Origin: Sycon ciliatum | Taxonomy: Eukaryota; Porifera; Calcarea; Leucosolenida; Sycettidae | Assembly (NCBI RefSeq): GCF_964019385.1 | Contig: NC_088647.1 | Coordinates: 18,022,728 to 18,086,727, forward strand | Reading direction: 5' to 3' | DNA: 64,000 nucleotides | In this document: piece by piece, positions 1 to 10,889 of the stretch | Position numbering within the stretch: the stretch's first letter is position 1 | How the letters are laid out: the number at the start of each line of letters is the position of its first letter | Position numbers and translations under genes: made by a program | Notes under the pieces: generated by a model | What the model saw: the letters and a program-made list of their open reading frames with translations, nothing else | The model's database searches: none | What the model was told of the DNA's origin: nothing

Positions 1-206
1 GGCGAAGATTGTCGGCAGGGAGCCTTCTTTTCCATCACGCAAGTACCTCGAGGCTACAGAGATCAGAAATCGACGACCAAAAGTGAACAGTGACAAGGGT
101 TGGTGCCTATCGGCATACTAGTACATCAGACTTCCCAGCACGTGGCTGATCGTGCTGTTATCACAATGAGCGCGAGATCTCGGATTTGACACCTCGAATG
201 GATAGC

Positions 207-268
207 GACGTCTGACTTGAGATCCAACTTGAGAATAGTGACTCACTCCACACTTGACTCGTATACAC
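207..268. repeat. Dispersed repeat R1, copy 1
   Basis: A segment of about 60 bp (GTCTGACTTGAGATCCAAC and onward) recurs at 9794-9848 with a few changes. Both copies run directly into an AC microsatellite. It is probably part of an unclassified dispersed repeat whose AC tract has expanded. Confidence 0.6.
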
Positions 269-308
269 ACACACATACACACATACCATTGGACCATTGG
301 ACGCCCAT

Positions 309-410
309 CGCCGGAGGCGATGATAGCGATGCTACAGCAGAAGCCATAGCAACTTGTGCTGGGATTGCACCATTCAACAGCTTGCAAGGCTGAAGAATTG
401 ACCGCCACTA
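309..410. repeat. Dispersed repeat R2, copy 1
   Basis: The stretch with the words AGCAACTTGTGCTGGGA and CAGCTTGCAAGGCTGA recurs at 26290-26400, again beside AC tracts. R1 and R2 are adjacent here, so they may be halves of one composite repeat. No coding sense was found. Confidence 0.55.
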
Positions 411-610
411 TTCAGCCTGGTCTACACCACACAGCTATGAAGTGGCTTTTCTGGCCAGTGAATCCCTACTTTTTGGTCTTTTTCATTTTTTTCACGCACA
501 CACATCACACCACATACTCCGGCATGCACTGGCTGTTGGTAACCACCCAGGAGAATGAAAGAAAAGTCAGGAGGAGTCTGAGAAAGAGAAGAAAGACGTG
601 TGTGACCATA

Positions 611-684
611 ATTGTCGGGAATCGAACCCGCAACCTATCGATTGGAAATCGCTGCACATACCACTGCACCATATGGGACACACA
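611..684 (-). repeat. tRNA-like SINE head
   Basis: On the minus strand there is a perfect B box (GGTTCGATTCC, complement of 618-628) and an A-box-like TGGTGCAGTGG (complement of 661-671). Their starts are 43 nt apart, as in a tRNA. The T-stem folds, but the acceptor arm does not close properly (5' TCCCATA against a shifted 3' partner), so this is better read as a tRNA-derived SINE or tRNA pseudogene than a working tRNA. It differs from the SINE family at 20.5, 25.7 and 41.0 kb. Confidence 0.5.
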
Positions 685-702
685 CATACACACGTACACA
701 CA

Positions 703-718
703 TACCTCTCTCTCTTTT

Positions 719-757
<39 letters not shown>

Positions 758-758
758 A
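703..758. repeat. CT then AC microsatellite
   Basis: About 34 bp of CT repeats followed by about 22 bp of AC repeats. The open frames that cross it are low-complexity artefacts. Confidence 0.95.
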
Positions 759-830
759 ACAGACCTGTCCTGTCCTGTCCTGTAGAGTCACTGCCGCAAA
801 AGGGTCACGTGATCCCATCACTGGAAACTT

Positions 831-832
<2 letters not shown>

Positions 833-902
<70 letters not shown>
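833..902. repeat. (GA)n microsatellite
   Basis: About 70 bp of almost pure GA repeats, directly downstream (in minus-strand sense) of a LINE coding end. Confidence 0.95.
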
Positions 903-905
<3 letters not shown>

Positions 906-1716
906 ACGACGCCCGATGACGCTCCAAGTGCACGGGTAGTCGCATCCGCTTGCCGCATATGCACACGTGCTGGAAGGCTGAGCGCTCCTCTGCTGTTGGT
1001 CTATGCGCCACCCTTGAACAGCGATGCCTGCCCCGTCCCCGGCCAACGCGAAAGCAGCGACCACACCTGTCACAATGCGCGGCACAACATCCCTCCGCCG
1101 GTGCCGACGTTCCAGGTGGCACTGTGGCATCCACCGTTGAGGCACACACATGCCGGACCAAGCCACCGCGGCTTGTCAGCCACCGCCCACACCGCCCGCA
1201 CTGAATGGCGCCCCGCTGCTCAGCCACAGGCCGCGCACGCTCCTCCAGACACTTATGCCGAGCCATGTTTCCTTTCCGTGCAAAATCCCGTCCGCATACC
1301 GTACATACCACTCGGGGCGGAGGCTCAGGCGCATTGTCAGGCTCTTGGTAGGTGCTGCGCCACTCCGCGCGGGACTCACATGCAACATCACACCATGATT
1401 CCTCCACGCCACGGGCACGTAGATCCCGGATAGCACAGTCCTTGAAGGCTTCCATCTGCGGCGTGGGCCATGTGCTGGGCGACGCTGCAAGAAGGAGCCA
1501 AGCAGTACCTGTTTCGGGATGCGGTTGTCCGGCATCCGCGCCACATGCCCCAACCACTCCAACCGCCGATGTGCAATCTTGTCTTTAATCGTCTCGGAGT
1601 CTCCCCAGCGCACCAGCAGCTCTTCGTTGGTGATGTGTTCGTCCCACATCCGGCTTCGAGAGACCCCGAGGATGGATCGTATGCACCTCATGCTGAAGGT
1701 TGAGAGCTTCTGCAGG
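903..1716 (-). mobile_element. LINE-A, C-terminal end with zinc fingers
   Basis: Minus-strand translation gives the end of a non-LTR retrotransposon ORF2. It starts with the post-RT motif (MRCIRSILGVSRSRMWDEH, HITNEELLVRWGD, RRLEWLGHVARMPD). It continues into several C2H2/CCHH zinc fingers (CTVCGRDFARKGNMARHKC, CGRCGRWLTSRGGLVRHVC, CDRCGRCFRVGRGRGRHRC). The reading changes frame at least once around 1400-1500, so it is decayed. The 5' side is cut at 1716 by an inserted element whose tail is a TTG repeat. The same finger block recurs at 26.5 kb, and the RT part of a related element lies at 4.5-6.7 kb. The clade is uncertain. Confidence 0.75.
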
Positions 1717-2035
<319 letters not shown>

Positions 2036-2122
2036 GCTCATCGTGCATGTTGTTAGAACTGATGGAAATGCTTTTTCCTTTGATTAGCTACATCATTGTA
2101 TTGCAAAAACGTTTCAATGAGA

Positions 2123-2150
2123 TACTGAAGTAACGTCTTCTGCATAGCTA
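2123..2150 (+). repeat. 28-bp direct repeat, left copy
   Basis: The 28-bp word beginning TACTGAAGTAACGTCTTCTG recurs exactly at 3770-3797. The pair brackets the TTAA MITE at 2767-3734, but the flanks differ. It is too long for an ordinary target duplication and its origin is unclear. Confidence 0.7.
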
Positions 2151-2151
2151 T

Positions 2152-2256
2152 GGGACCGGCGCTGACTCTGCCGATCACGGGCGTTCTGGAGTCGACGGGA
2201 TGTCTGTCCTGACGTTTCCTGGGACCGGCGCTTACTCTGCCGATCACGGGCGTTCT
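2152..2256. repeat. Short tandem duplication
   Basis: A 36-bp block (GGGACCGGCGCTGACTCTGCC and onward) occurs at 2152-2187 and 2221-2256 with one difference, separated by 33 bp. Confidence 0.8.
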
Positions 2257-2766
2257 TCTTCTTCTTATTATTATACTGACGGCAACTAACATCCATTCTG
2301 ATTGCATTTACTCGTCTGCCTACTTCGTATTTCTTTCCAGAAAATCTCCCCATACAGCAGGGAGTCGTTTACATAATAATTATGACTCCCTGCTATACAT
2401 CTACATGACTGTATATACGTTATAATTATTATGCTATCGGCCTACATGCGATTCCCGGGCTGGTCGACAGGCGGCCCAGCCAGCCTGCTAGTGGGATCTC
2501 GGCCTCGCACACAAATCCACACAAAATGTTACTGCACTGAATGCATTCCCCCGATACACTTCGCATATACATGTATACTCATTCTCTTGATGGTACCGTA
2601 CTCTTGATGGTACGGGACAGGTACGGGATAGCGCCAAGCATGTCGATGGCACAAACAAAAATATTGTGGCCAGCTGTCTTTGCTGGTACGGTACAGTACG
2701 GGACAGATACGGGATAGCGCCAGGCGTGACACAAACAAACAAACAAACACACAAACACCAAATTAA

Positions 2767-3734
2767 AGGGGAAGTGCATCGATTTTTCGAGTATGGTCCA
2801 GAAGAAAGACAATTTGATATCGGTTCGAATGGCATATCTCTCGCTTCTATACGATAAGCCAAACTTGCCAAATCGCCAATTGTATACTCACGTTGCCATA
2901 GCGACTAGCGCAGTGATGACGTACGAAAGGCTTAGCTCCACCACAGAGAAGGTCGATCACTGCAGAATTTGGTCATTTTCAATTGGTTTATTGTATTCAC
3001 GAAGTGAAAGAAGGGCTGTGTTCAATGCTGCTAGTGCAGTGAACTGTTTGTTAGTAGTCCTCTCGGTTGTGTACTGGGACGTGACACCGACAGGAGAAAG
3101 CTGGAGTGCGGATACACCAGCAGACAAGCGAAAATAGTGACGAACAAAATGCTGAAATCTTGGTTGGGACAAATCAGACGTTCAGCATTTCCCCAACCAA
3201 GGACCATGCCGTTTGCTCTTTCCACTTCCTGAAGATGAATGTGATGCTTCCTGGCGACTCTCCTATCTCTCGTAACATCTTCTGAAGCCAGGTGAGACGA
3301 CGGGTGGTGGAGATTGACGAATGAAATAATGTCGTAGGTTTGAAAGTTTGCTGAAAATGTCTCAGGAGAGATGGCGAATTCCAAGCATCTTGTCCTGGAG
3401 GAAACCATTTCCTAGGCACAGTCAGCCTAGGGAAATGCATGAGAAGGGCGATAAATAGTTCACGGCACTAACAGCATTGAACACAGCACTTCTTTCACAT
3501 CGTGAATACAATAAGACAATTGAAAATGACCAATTTCTGCAGTGATCGACCTTCTCTGTGGAGGACTAAGCCTTTCATACGTCATCACTGCGCTGGTCGC
3601 TATGGCCACGTGAGCATACAATTGGCGATTTGGCAAGTTTGGCTTATCGTATGGAAGCGAGAGATATGCCATTCGAACCGATATCAAATTGTCTTTCTTC
3701 TGGACCCTACTCGAAAAATCGATGCACTTCCCCT
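2767..3734. mobile_element. TTAA-type MITE with long inverted arms
   Basis: Two arms of about 280 bp (2767-3045 and 3460-3734) are inverted copies. The element starts AGGGGAAGTGCATCG, ends with its complement, and is flanked by TTAA on both sides (2763-2766, 3735-3738). The centre holds no recognisable transposase, so it is non-autonomous. TTAA targets fit piggyBac or Kolobok; a TA target (Tc1/mariner) cannot be excluded because the terminus continues as AA. The same terminal word AGGGGAAGT is used at 6.69 kb and 56.17 kb. Confidence 0.8.
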
Positions 3735-3769
3735 TTAAAGCTGTGTGGACCCTGGCTAGCGCCAGACAT

Positions 3770-3797
3770 TACTGAAGTAACGTCTTCTGCATAGCTA
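3770..3797 (+). repeat. 28-bp direct repeat, right copy
   Basis: Exact partner of 2123-2150. Confidence 0.7.
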
Positions 3798-3859
3798 CGG
3801 GAATGAATAATAGCTTTAAGAACTCAGATGGTGAGCCAAGGAACAAATTTTCATGTTAC

Positions 3860-4542
3860 AAATAATCGCTTTTAAAAGTAAAAAGAAAAGAGCGGGTGGT
3901 ACAGCAGACTTCCTATTCTGAATTCCCTGAACGAAGCAGAGACATTAGCTGGGTACATGTCAATATTACACAGTAGCAAGAGAGCTACCTCGGTCGACAT
4001 CAGTGGACGTGGACTACGAGTGGATGCGACATACGAGTGGATGCGACAGCAACAGTGACTGGAATAATGGGTGATACGTTTCATGGAGCGAGCGTATGTG
4101 GGATGACTGACATCTTGAACACACTGCGTTGGGGATGGTGCGGATGTCGCTGGGTAGTGCATTCCACAGCTTGGGAGCGGCAACAGAGAACCTAGCCTGA
4201 CCAGCGCGGCTTGCGGCGGGTGGTACGTGCCCTCCGATGTCCTTCTGCAGGCGGGTACGCCGATCTGGTGACCTTGAAATCAGTCCACAGAGCCGGTTCC
4301 CCGCAATGCCGTGGATGCATCGCCAGGTGAGCAATAGCGCCTTTTGCTTGTGCAGCTCTGAGATTCGGTAGAGTTCCACCCGTTGGAGCAGAGTCGTATG
4401 GCCGAGCGCCAAAAACTGCGCGAACCGCTTTGTTCTCCAGCGTCTGGAGATCCGTTGCTTGCTGGGCAGTTAGACAGAACACGAAACAACTTCATGCGTA
4501 GGTCAGATCCGGCATCACCACGGACTTCAAGTAGGTGACTCG
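3860..4542 (-). mobile_element. LINE-B, 3' terminal fragment
   Basis: Minus-strand translation gives the end of a CR1/Jockey-group ORF2: VMPDLTYA, ENKAVRAVFGARPYDS, then RVELYRISELHKQKALLL and the hallmark RFSVAAPKLWNALPSDIRT. It uses more than one frame. It matches the LINE at 48.1-49.8 kb (IPDIVYGSNAF, LYRIGELSKRKLLLVFVWR, PALWNLLPDDVRT). It joins LINE-A coding sequence at about 4542, so it is probably a 5'-truncated insertion into LINE-A. A 16-bp direct duplication (GAGTGGATGCGACATAC) lies at 4016-4047. Confidence 0.7.
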
Positions 4543-5348
4543 GGGCAGGTCATGTTGAATGGGCATCCAGCACTCAGAGCCATGCAACAGCAGGGACAGA
4601 ACGCAAGCATTGAATACGCACCGCTTGGTGTGCATCAGCAGATGTGGATTGGAGAATACAGACCTCCGAAGAGCACCGCAGGCCTTGAAGGCTTGGGCAA
4701 TTCTTGCGGCGATGTCTCGAGACGAACGGCAACCGCTGTCCACTACAGAACCGAGGTATTTGAAATGCGGTACTCATTCCACCTCCGCTTGACCAAGTTG
4801 GAGGGGAACGCGGTCAGTAGGCGTGATGTCGGGGCCAACAACTACAAACTGAGTCTTCGTTGCACTGATGGTCAAGCCGAATCCCGACGCCACCTCGTGA
4901 AGACAGCACAATGCTGCCCCCGCTCCAGACCGAGTCGTAGCGAATAGACAAGAGTCGTCATGCAGCAAACTTGGAATCTGTTAGGCAATGGTGTTGGTCG
5001 TCACGGCGGGGTTTACAGTATAGATCGCTGCTGTATGCTGAGCGGAGCTCGAAGCCAACCCCGTCAACTCTCCTGACGCGGTGTTGCCACTGGGTCATCA
5101 CGGCCCACATAAAGATATTAAAAAGGACCGGCGCCATAGAGCACCCCTGGCGAAGACCATTGCCAATGCTGAACGGGTCTGATAATATGTTGTTGAACTG
5201 CACCGATGCTGACATGGGGTCGTGGAACGACCGGATGATGTTGATAAGCTTTTCTGGTACTCCCGCACGGCCGAGGACCTGCCACAGACACCCCCTGGGC
5301 GCTGAATCATAGGCCTTCTTCAGGTCGATAAACACAAAAAGTCCCTAG

Positions 5349-5435
5349 TTGTTGATTTTTATTTCGCTTCGCAAGGCCAAACGGGCAATGGTGCCCAATT
5401 CTATGGAAGCGAATTTCAAAAGGGAGAGAGCTACG

Positions 5436-5485
<50 letters not shown>

Positions 5486-5775
5486 AGGGAGGGAGGGAGA
5501 TGATAAGCAATTTTGTAGCGTCAACAGAGCGATTTTGCAGTGTCAATAGAGCGATTTTGAAGCGTCAACAGAGGGAACACAAAGAGTTCATAAGCACACA
5601 AGCACGCAGAGAAGAGTAAATGACGTGGTGTGTGGACGGGAAAAGTCAGACAGAGCATTCATTGCAAGGTGTAGGGGATGGAGGCAAGCTTAAATTGCTG
5701 GGCAGCCTTGATCTCCCTTACACTCCTTGGGAGAGCGTTCCAGGCCAAGGCTGCCTGAAAGGCCAGCCTTGGCCT
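5349..5775 (-). mobile_element. LINE-C 3' end nested inside LINE-A
   Basis: The minus strand encodes AWNALPRSVREIKAAQQFKL, then a stop, a 3' UTR containing a GA tract, the hairpin GGGCA-loop-TGCCC (5391-5404), an A-rich stretch and a short CAA tail at 5349. It interrupts the LINE-A palm between the EHQAKAG and LFVFIDLKK codons with almost no loss of target. No clean target duplication was seen. It belongs with the CAA-tailed 3' ends at 1717, 54066 and 55511. Confidence 0.7.
5437..5480. repeat. (GA)n microsatellite
   Basis: GA repeat of about 44 bp inside the LINE-C 3' UTR, followed by a GGGA run. Confidence 0.9.
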
Positions 5776-6688
5776 GATGTTCGATTGACTTTTCCATGAG
5801 CTGTCGGACTGTGAAGATCATGTCAGAGCAGCCACGCCCTCGCCGGAACCCGCACTGGGACTCAGGGAGAAATTCCTCTGCGAATACCTGCAGCCTTCTC
5901 TGAAGGACACTCGCCAAGACCTTGCCGACCACATCCAGCAACGCAATGCCCCGCCAATTGTCGCACTGCGACAAATCTCCCTTCTTTGGAATTGGGATGA
6001 GGCTAGCATCCGCCCACTCCCGCGGAACGCAGCCATCTCGCCACACATCTCCAAACAGCTCCATCAGCTTGTTGTTGAGTTCCTCGCCACCGAACTTTAG
6101 CAACTGTGGCTATATCCTCGATGAACCAGCAGCGGTGCCATTGCGAAGTCGAGAAATGGCCTTGGAGATCTCATGCATGGTTGGTGGTTCCTCAAGGCTC
6201 GACACTACAGGTCGCTGCTCAACGCAAGCCATGATATCGGGGTTGTACGAGCTCTCTGGGTTCAGGACAGATGTGAAATGCCTCTGGAACTGCTTACATT
6301 GATCCTCAGTCGACTGGCACAGGTTTCCATTCTCGTCCTTAATGGCGGAAGTCTTGCACGGAGTTAATCCCTCACATGCAGCGTGGATAGCATGAACGCA
6401 TTTCCGGACGACTGCCCCGTTGAAGCGCGCCTCTGTCGCCTCCTGTGCCTTATTCAAAATCCAAGCCTCTTTGGCATTTACAACGGCTGCGCGCGCCTGC
6501 GATCGAGCAGCCCCGAAGCTGGCCCAATACGTGTCGCCCCTCTGCTGACCGTGGGCAAGCCAGTCCGCGTAGCACTCATTGCGGGCGCGCAGAAGGGGCT
6601 GTATGGTTGCAGAGTTGTCATCATACCAGTCGGCCTGACGGAGTTCGCTCGGGTGAAATTTTAATTTTTGCCTTAACTTCCCCTTTAA

Positions 6689-7110
6689 AGGGGAAGTACA
6701 TGTATACCCAAAAATCAAATTTTCACCAGTTGTAGTCTTCTGGGTGCTGAGTCGAATGGTCTTGGTCCGAGGAAGCTGCGACGCTCCCTTCCTTCTTTTT
6801 TCCCAATCGAACCCGCGCACTTCCACCGAAACTGGGTGACTGCGTCCTACTAGATGGGGATTTGTATGCAAAATGTCACTAAAAGTGGTATGTCGTTCTT
6901 ATAAAAGCACGGATGACCGCGATTGGCCCATATGTTGTAGTCTTTTGGACGCTGAGTCGACTGGTTTTGGTCCGAAAAGGCTGCGATGCAGCGTCCCTCC
7001 TTTATTCCCAATCGAACATGGTTGAACAAGCGGTCACGTGCTCCTGGGTGCCCAAATCACCTGGTCACCGCGCCAGCAGGCGACAACTTTCACACCAAGG
7101 TTCAACATTT
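6689..7110. mobile_element. TTAA MITE, single arm
   Basis: Starts AGGGGAAGTACATG after TTAA (6685-6688) and matches one arm of the fold-back element at 56170-57030 over about 400 bp, including GTAGTCTTCTGGGTGCTGAG and AGCGGTCACGTGCTCCTG. The mirror arm is missing, so this is a half element. Immediately left, 6673-6686 is the reverse terminus, giving a tiny palindrome at the junction with LINE-A. Confidence 0.75.
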
Positions 7111-7557
7111 TCGAAATAATAATTATTTCCAGGCTTCGCAACACGTACCACCTGGCCGGCCGGAGAGAGTGGAGTAGTGAAAATACTACTCCGATCAGCG
7201 GCACGGCGAGTCAAAGATGTTTTCTGAGTGTGCCGTGTCCTCTCCCGGGCTTTTTTTTAAAGTTTTACTTCTCCCTGGTTCAAATGGTCGCAAGACAGGC
7301 CTAGGGCTAGGCCAGGGGCTAGCTCTGCCCCGGCCTGATCATGTCCAATGATTTATGTACATGTACATGTACACGTACACTACTGCACTAGTAGTACTAC
7401 TAGCCGGTAGACTGTAGCAGATTTACACTGCAAAGCAGGAGTGTTCGTAGAGTTGACATTATTGTTTGATTCAGAAGACACAGCGGCTTTCAACTTCAAG
7501 ACAAGAGCTCAGAGCTTTGCACATTTTACGCTAGTGAGTCGTTGGGAGTCGATAGCA

Positions 7558-9432
7558 ATGGCTTCTCTCCAGTGCAACGGCTGTGGTTCATCGAGCACAG
7601 CTCTAAAATTTGTCTCCTGCCTGCACACGCTGTGCGCAACCTGTGTGCAGAACAGCATTTCGTTTGACGCATCAATCAAATGTCCGAAATGTTTATCCCT
7701 CACTCCGCTGCCTGTGGGCGTAGAGCCATTGCGATCACTCCCTAATGTTGTGGGCAGTGGAGATACTGAAGCGAGAGACGAGATGCAGGGTAAACCCTTG
7801 TGTGAAGAGTGTGGAGATGATACCATCGCCAGGAGCGGATGTGAGGACTGCCAGGTGAAAATGTGCGATGCACACGCTGGTGTGCATCCACTGAACAAGA
7901 TCACAAAGGGACACATCGTCACACCATTATCCCAAGTGGAGCAAGCCTCGTCTTCTGCAGGATCGACCAGCAGATCTGCTGCTACACAGCACAGGTGTGT
8001 ACTGCATACAAGTGAGTTTGTTGATGGATTCTGCGTACAGTGTAACCAGTTGCTGTGTCCAAAGTGCAAACAGGCACATTCACTCAAGAAAGATCATCAA
8101 GTCTTGGATATAGCCAGTGCTGGTCAAAAGACTCGGGATATGCTAGCAAATAAGCTTGGCAGCAGTTCATCAACATGTAATGGCATCGTAACCCAAGCAT
8201 TGAACAATGTTCACACAAACATTCAGAACCTTAATGACCAAACACAGCAGGCTTCAGCAAAAGTCACGGAGTTCTCCAAACTGCTGATCGAGGCAGTTGA
8301 GAAGCGCCAAAAAGATCTCCTTGCAGAGCTGGATGACATGCGATCCAAGAAGATGCTGTCATTGGAGGAACAACAATGTCGACTACAAGACTGTGTTTCG
8401 CAAGAGAAGAAGGCAGCGGATATTGTGAAGTCATTCACTGACGATGTTGATCTGCTCCGTATATGGACATGGGTCGATGCGTCATTGCACAAAATGATGC
8501 GAGCAGCTGAAGAAGATAAAGTGCCATGTGTGTTCAGTGGGCTTGTGTTTGCCAGCACTGACATCACACAACTACTGAATGACATTGGCAAGTCTGGTAC
8601 TGTACTGGATGTAGCTGATCATGCCGTACTGGATTGTCCAGACAAAGCAATGACTCATGATGATGTCATATTTACTGTTGAGATGACGTCATCACACACT
8701 GCTGATGCTGCGACTGCCAGTGCTACCAATACTCCTGCATGCAGTGTGAGTCAGGATCAACTGGACAACATCGGACTGGAGATTTCCGTATGCAATCTTG
8801 ACAATGATCACTTTCCGGCTGTGCGTACACGCTGGCATTCATTACCTGGCCGTGGAGAGATTGGACATAATCGATTGCAAGCTGGTCGCTACTTTGTATC
8901 AGCTATGATTGGATACAGGCACATTCCAGGCAGTCCACAGCAACTCGTTATAACATCTACTCCCATTCGGCCACTGTTTGATAACAGTCAATGTGGTAGT
9001 GGGTTGAGGATCACTAATGATGGTCGCACACTGAGTAATACCAGTGATGGTTGGTCATCAGCATGTACCACACCTATGGTGACTGGTACTGGTAGCAGTA
9101 CACTGAAGGTGAGGATCGACAAGACTGGATATGGTGACATCTTCCTCTCTGCCTGTTCATCCAGTAATCCAAACCTGGAAAACTACCAACAGGACAAGGC
9201 ACAGTGTTTTGGTTGGTACGGCCATAGTGTTAGTAACTACCACACCGGAACAGCCCTTGGTCAACCCTGGCAACCTGGTGACGTCATTCATCTCACAGTT
9301 GATCACGATCGTCACACTCTAACTGGTAGACACGAGAGAACGGGCACCACAAAAACCATCCCGAAAGTCACAGGTAACCTGTACTGGATTGTTGCACTCG
9401 ACGACTCGGGTGACCAAGTATCACTGGAGTGA
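7558..9432 (+). CDS. TRIM-like RING/B-box protein, gene 1
   Basis: Single-exon ORF of 624 residues. The first ATG (MASLQCNGCG) is shared by the paralogs; upstream in-frame codons have no ATG. Residues 6-45 form a complete C3HC4 RING (CNGC, CLHTLCATC, CPKC), the E2-binding module of E3 ubiquitin ligases. B-box 1 is at about 82-124 and B-box 2 at 147-188 (HRCVLH, CVQCNQLLCPKCKQAH). A coiled coil spans roughly 195-300. A filamin-like Ig repeat ends near 475 (AGRYFVSAMIGYRHIPGSP). Residues 488-624 look SPRY-like (ITNDGRTLS, GDVIHLTVDHDRHTL, NLYWIVAL). By family, such proteins ubiquitinate targets chosen by the C-terminal domains; the target here is unknown. Its 5' flank (7439-7557) matches that of gene 4, and its 3' flank (9433-9790) matches genes 2 and 3. 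The domain order is clear; the SPRY label is a weaker inference. Confidence 0.9.
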   Translation: MASLQCNGCGSSSTALKFVSCLHTLCATCVQNSISFDASIKCPKCLSLTPLPVGVEPLRSLPNVVGSGDTEARDEMQGKPLCEECGDDTIARSGCEDCQVKMCDAHAGVHPLNKITKGHIVTPLSQVEQASSSAGSTSRSAATQHRCVLHTSEFVDGFCVQCNQLLCPKCKQAHSLKKDHQVLDIASAGQKTRDMLANKLGSSSSTCNGIVTQALNNVHTNIQNLNDQTQQASAKVTEFSKLLIEAVEKRQKDLLAELDDMRSKKMLSLEEQQCRLQDCVSQEKKAADIVKSFTDDVDLLRIWTWVDASLHKMMRAAEEDKVPCVFSGLVFASTDITQLLNDIGKSGTVLDVADHAVLDCPDKAMTHDDVIFTVEMTSSHTADAATASATNTPACSVSQDQLDNIGLEISVCNLDNDHFPAVRTRWHSLPGRGEIGHNRLQAGRYFVSAMIGYRHIPGSPQQLVITSTPIRPLFDNSQCGSGLRITNDGRTLSNTSDGWSSACTTPMVTGTGSSTLKVRIDKTGYGDIFLSACSSSNPNLENYQQDKAQCFGWYGHSVSNYHTGTALGQPWQPGDVIHLTVDHDRHTLTGRHERTGTTKTIPKVTGNLYWIVALDDSGDQVSLE

Positions 9433-9793
9433 CAATTAAAATATACTTTGGGACAGTTTGCGGATCATTGCAAGAAAAATCCAATCCACCGCCACGAGGG
9501 ATGGACACAACATGTTTTGACAGAGAATAGCTCCCACTTTTGCTTGCTCATATGACGAATGTTTGCGTCTTTCCCAAGCTAAGCTCTCTTTTCTAATGTG
9601 TTGGTTGCTACTGCGGCTGATAATGCCTGCTTGCATTCTACTATCCCTTGTTGATTCGTTGTCATTGTTTCAGGGACAACGTTACCGTACATTTCTTGTG
9701 GCAGAAGTGTTTTAAACCTTTTTGATTGTTTGTGTTGTAAGATTATGTTTCGTTTATTTTGGTCATGAGACAATTACGTTTTACAACGTTTTG
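9433..9793. other. 3' flank shared by TRIM genes 1-3
   Basis: The 360 bp after the stop begin ACAATTAAAATATACTTTGG and recur after genes 2 and 3 (37774-38150, 45331-45715). This marks it as part of the duplicated gene unit, probably the 3' UTR. No clear AATAAA signal was chosen. Confidence 0.7.
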
Positions 9794-10301
<508 letters not shown>

Positions 10302-10617
10302 GTACATGATACCAACTCAAACATCGCTGTCTCACATCAATTATTAGTACTATGCATTTGACAAAATGCTCACTAACATAGTTATAATCTTAGCGCTAGC
10401 TTGTAACTTGTTGCATACTATAGCAGTGTGAATTCTGGCCTTGTACTGTCTTATAACAGTTCTATTAGACATCTTCAATCTATCTTACGGTATCTTTGTA
10501 TTTGTATTTGTGGATTCTCCACAGGCCTCAGCCTAAATCGAGGTAGTCTCCGTCTTCCCCTACATACTATTGTCTGTCCCTGATGATGCCCTCCTGGGTA
10601 AAAATTTGGAAAGCAAT
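10302..10617. other. Gene-free stretch
   Basis: About 315 bp between the AC tract and the LTR element. I see no gene, only unremarkable AT-rich sequence. Confidence 0.6.
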
Positions 10618-10622
10618 CATTG

Positions 10623-10889
10623 TGTCGCGGATTCAATCATCCCACGAATATAAAATGATGTATTAGTATGGTTGTGCATGTCATGTCAATGCACTGCTGC
10701 CTCATGAATTTCTTCGTACTCATGATGCTACTCCTGCGCTTCATACTTTGATTTGTACCTTCGTTTTTTGCTGTATTCAAATTAGTTTTGGTGTTCTTGT
10801 TTGTAAGAAAGTTTGTATTCCAACCAACTCACCCCTCTAGCTTTTGTAGCAATCAGACGTTTGGGGACAAGGCCTCAAACATTTTGACA
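10623..10889 (+). repeat. 5' LTR of the BEL/Pao element
   Basis: 267 bp, starts TGTCGCGGATTC, ends TTTTGACA. Identical to the 3' LTR except for one A/G difference near its end. Confidence 0.95.

Larger units (their letters stand above)
4543..6674 (-). mobile_element. LINE-A, reverse transcriptase region (decayed)
   Basis: Read 6674 to 4543 on the minus strand: a pre-RT region (ELRQADWYDDNSATI), RT fingers (SLIPIPKKGDLSQCDNWRG, ESQCGFRRGRGCSDMIF), palm motif A (FVFIDLKKAYDSAPRG), block 4 (GNGLRQGCSMAPVLFNIF), the catalytic box as LHDDS, then the thumb and LSLLLHGSECW. The catalytic DD pair is preserved. Several frame changes make it non-functional. It is split by another LINE end at 5349-5775 and cut on its 5' side by a TTAA MITE at about 6674. 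It is probably the same family as the zinc-finger ends at 0.9-1.7 and 26.5 kb. Confidence 0.8.

Noticed and set aside
611-684. Functional tRNA gene
   Set aside because: A and B boxes are good but the acceptor stem does not close; better as a SINE head.
6110-6871. One 253-codon gene
   Set aside because: Its N-terminal third is translated MITE arm; only the part below about 6672 is LINE-A coding.
7509-8591. Long antisense frames under TRIM gene 1 (and the same under genes 2-4)
   Set aside because: Shadows of the sense gene; repeated in each paralog only because the sense strand is conserved.
10575-10610. CTGATGATGCCCTCCTGGG as a hammerhead core
   Set aside because: No GAA and no stem I partner.
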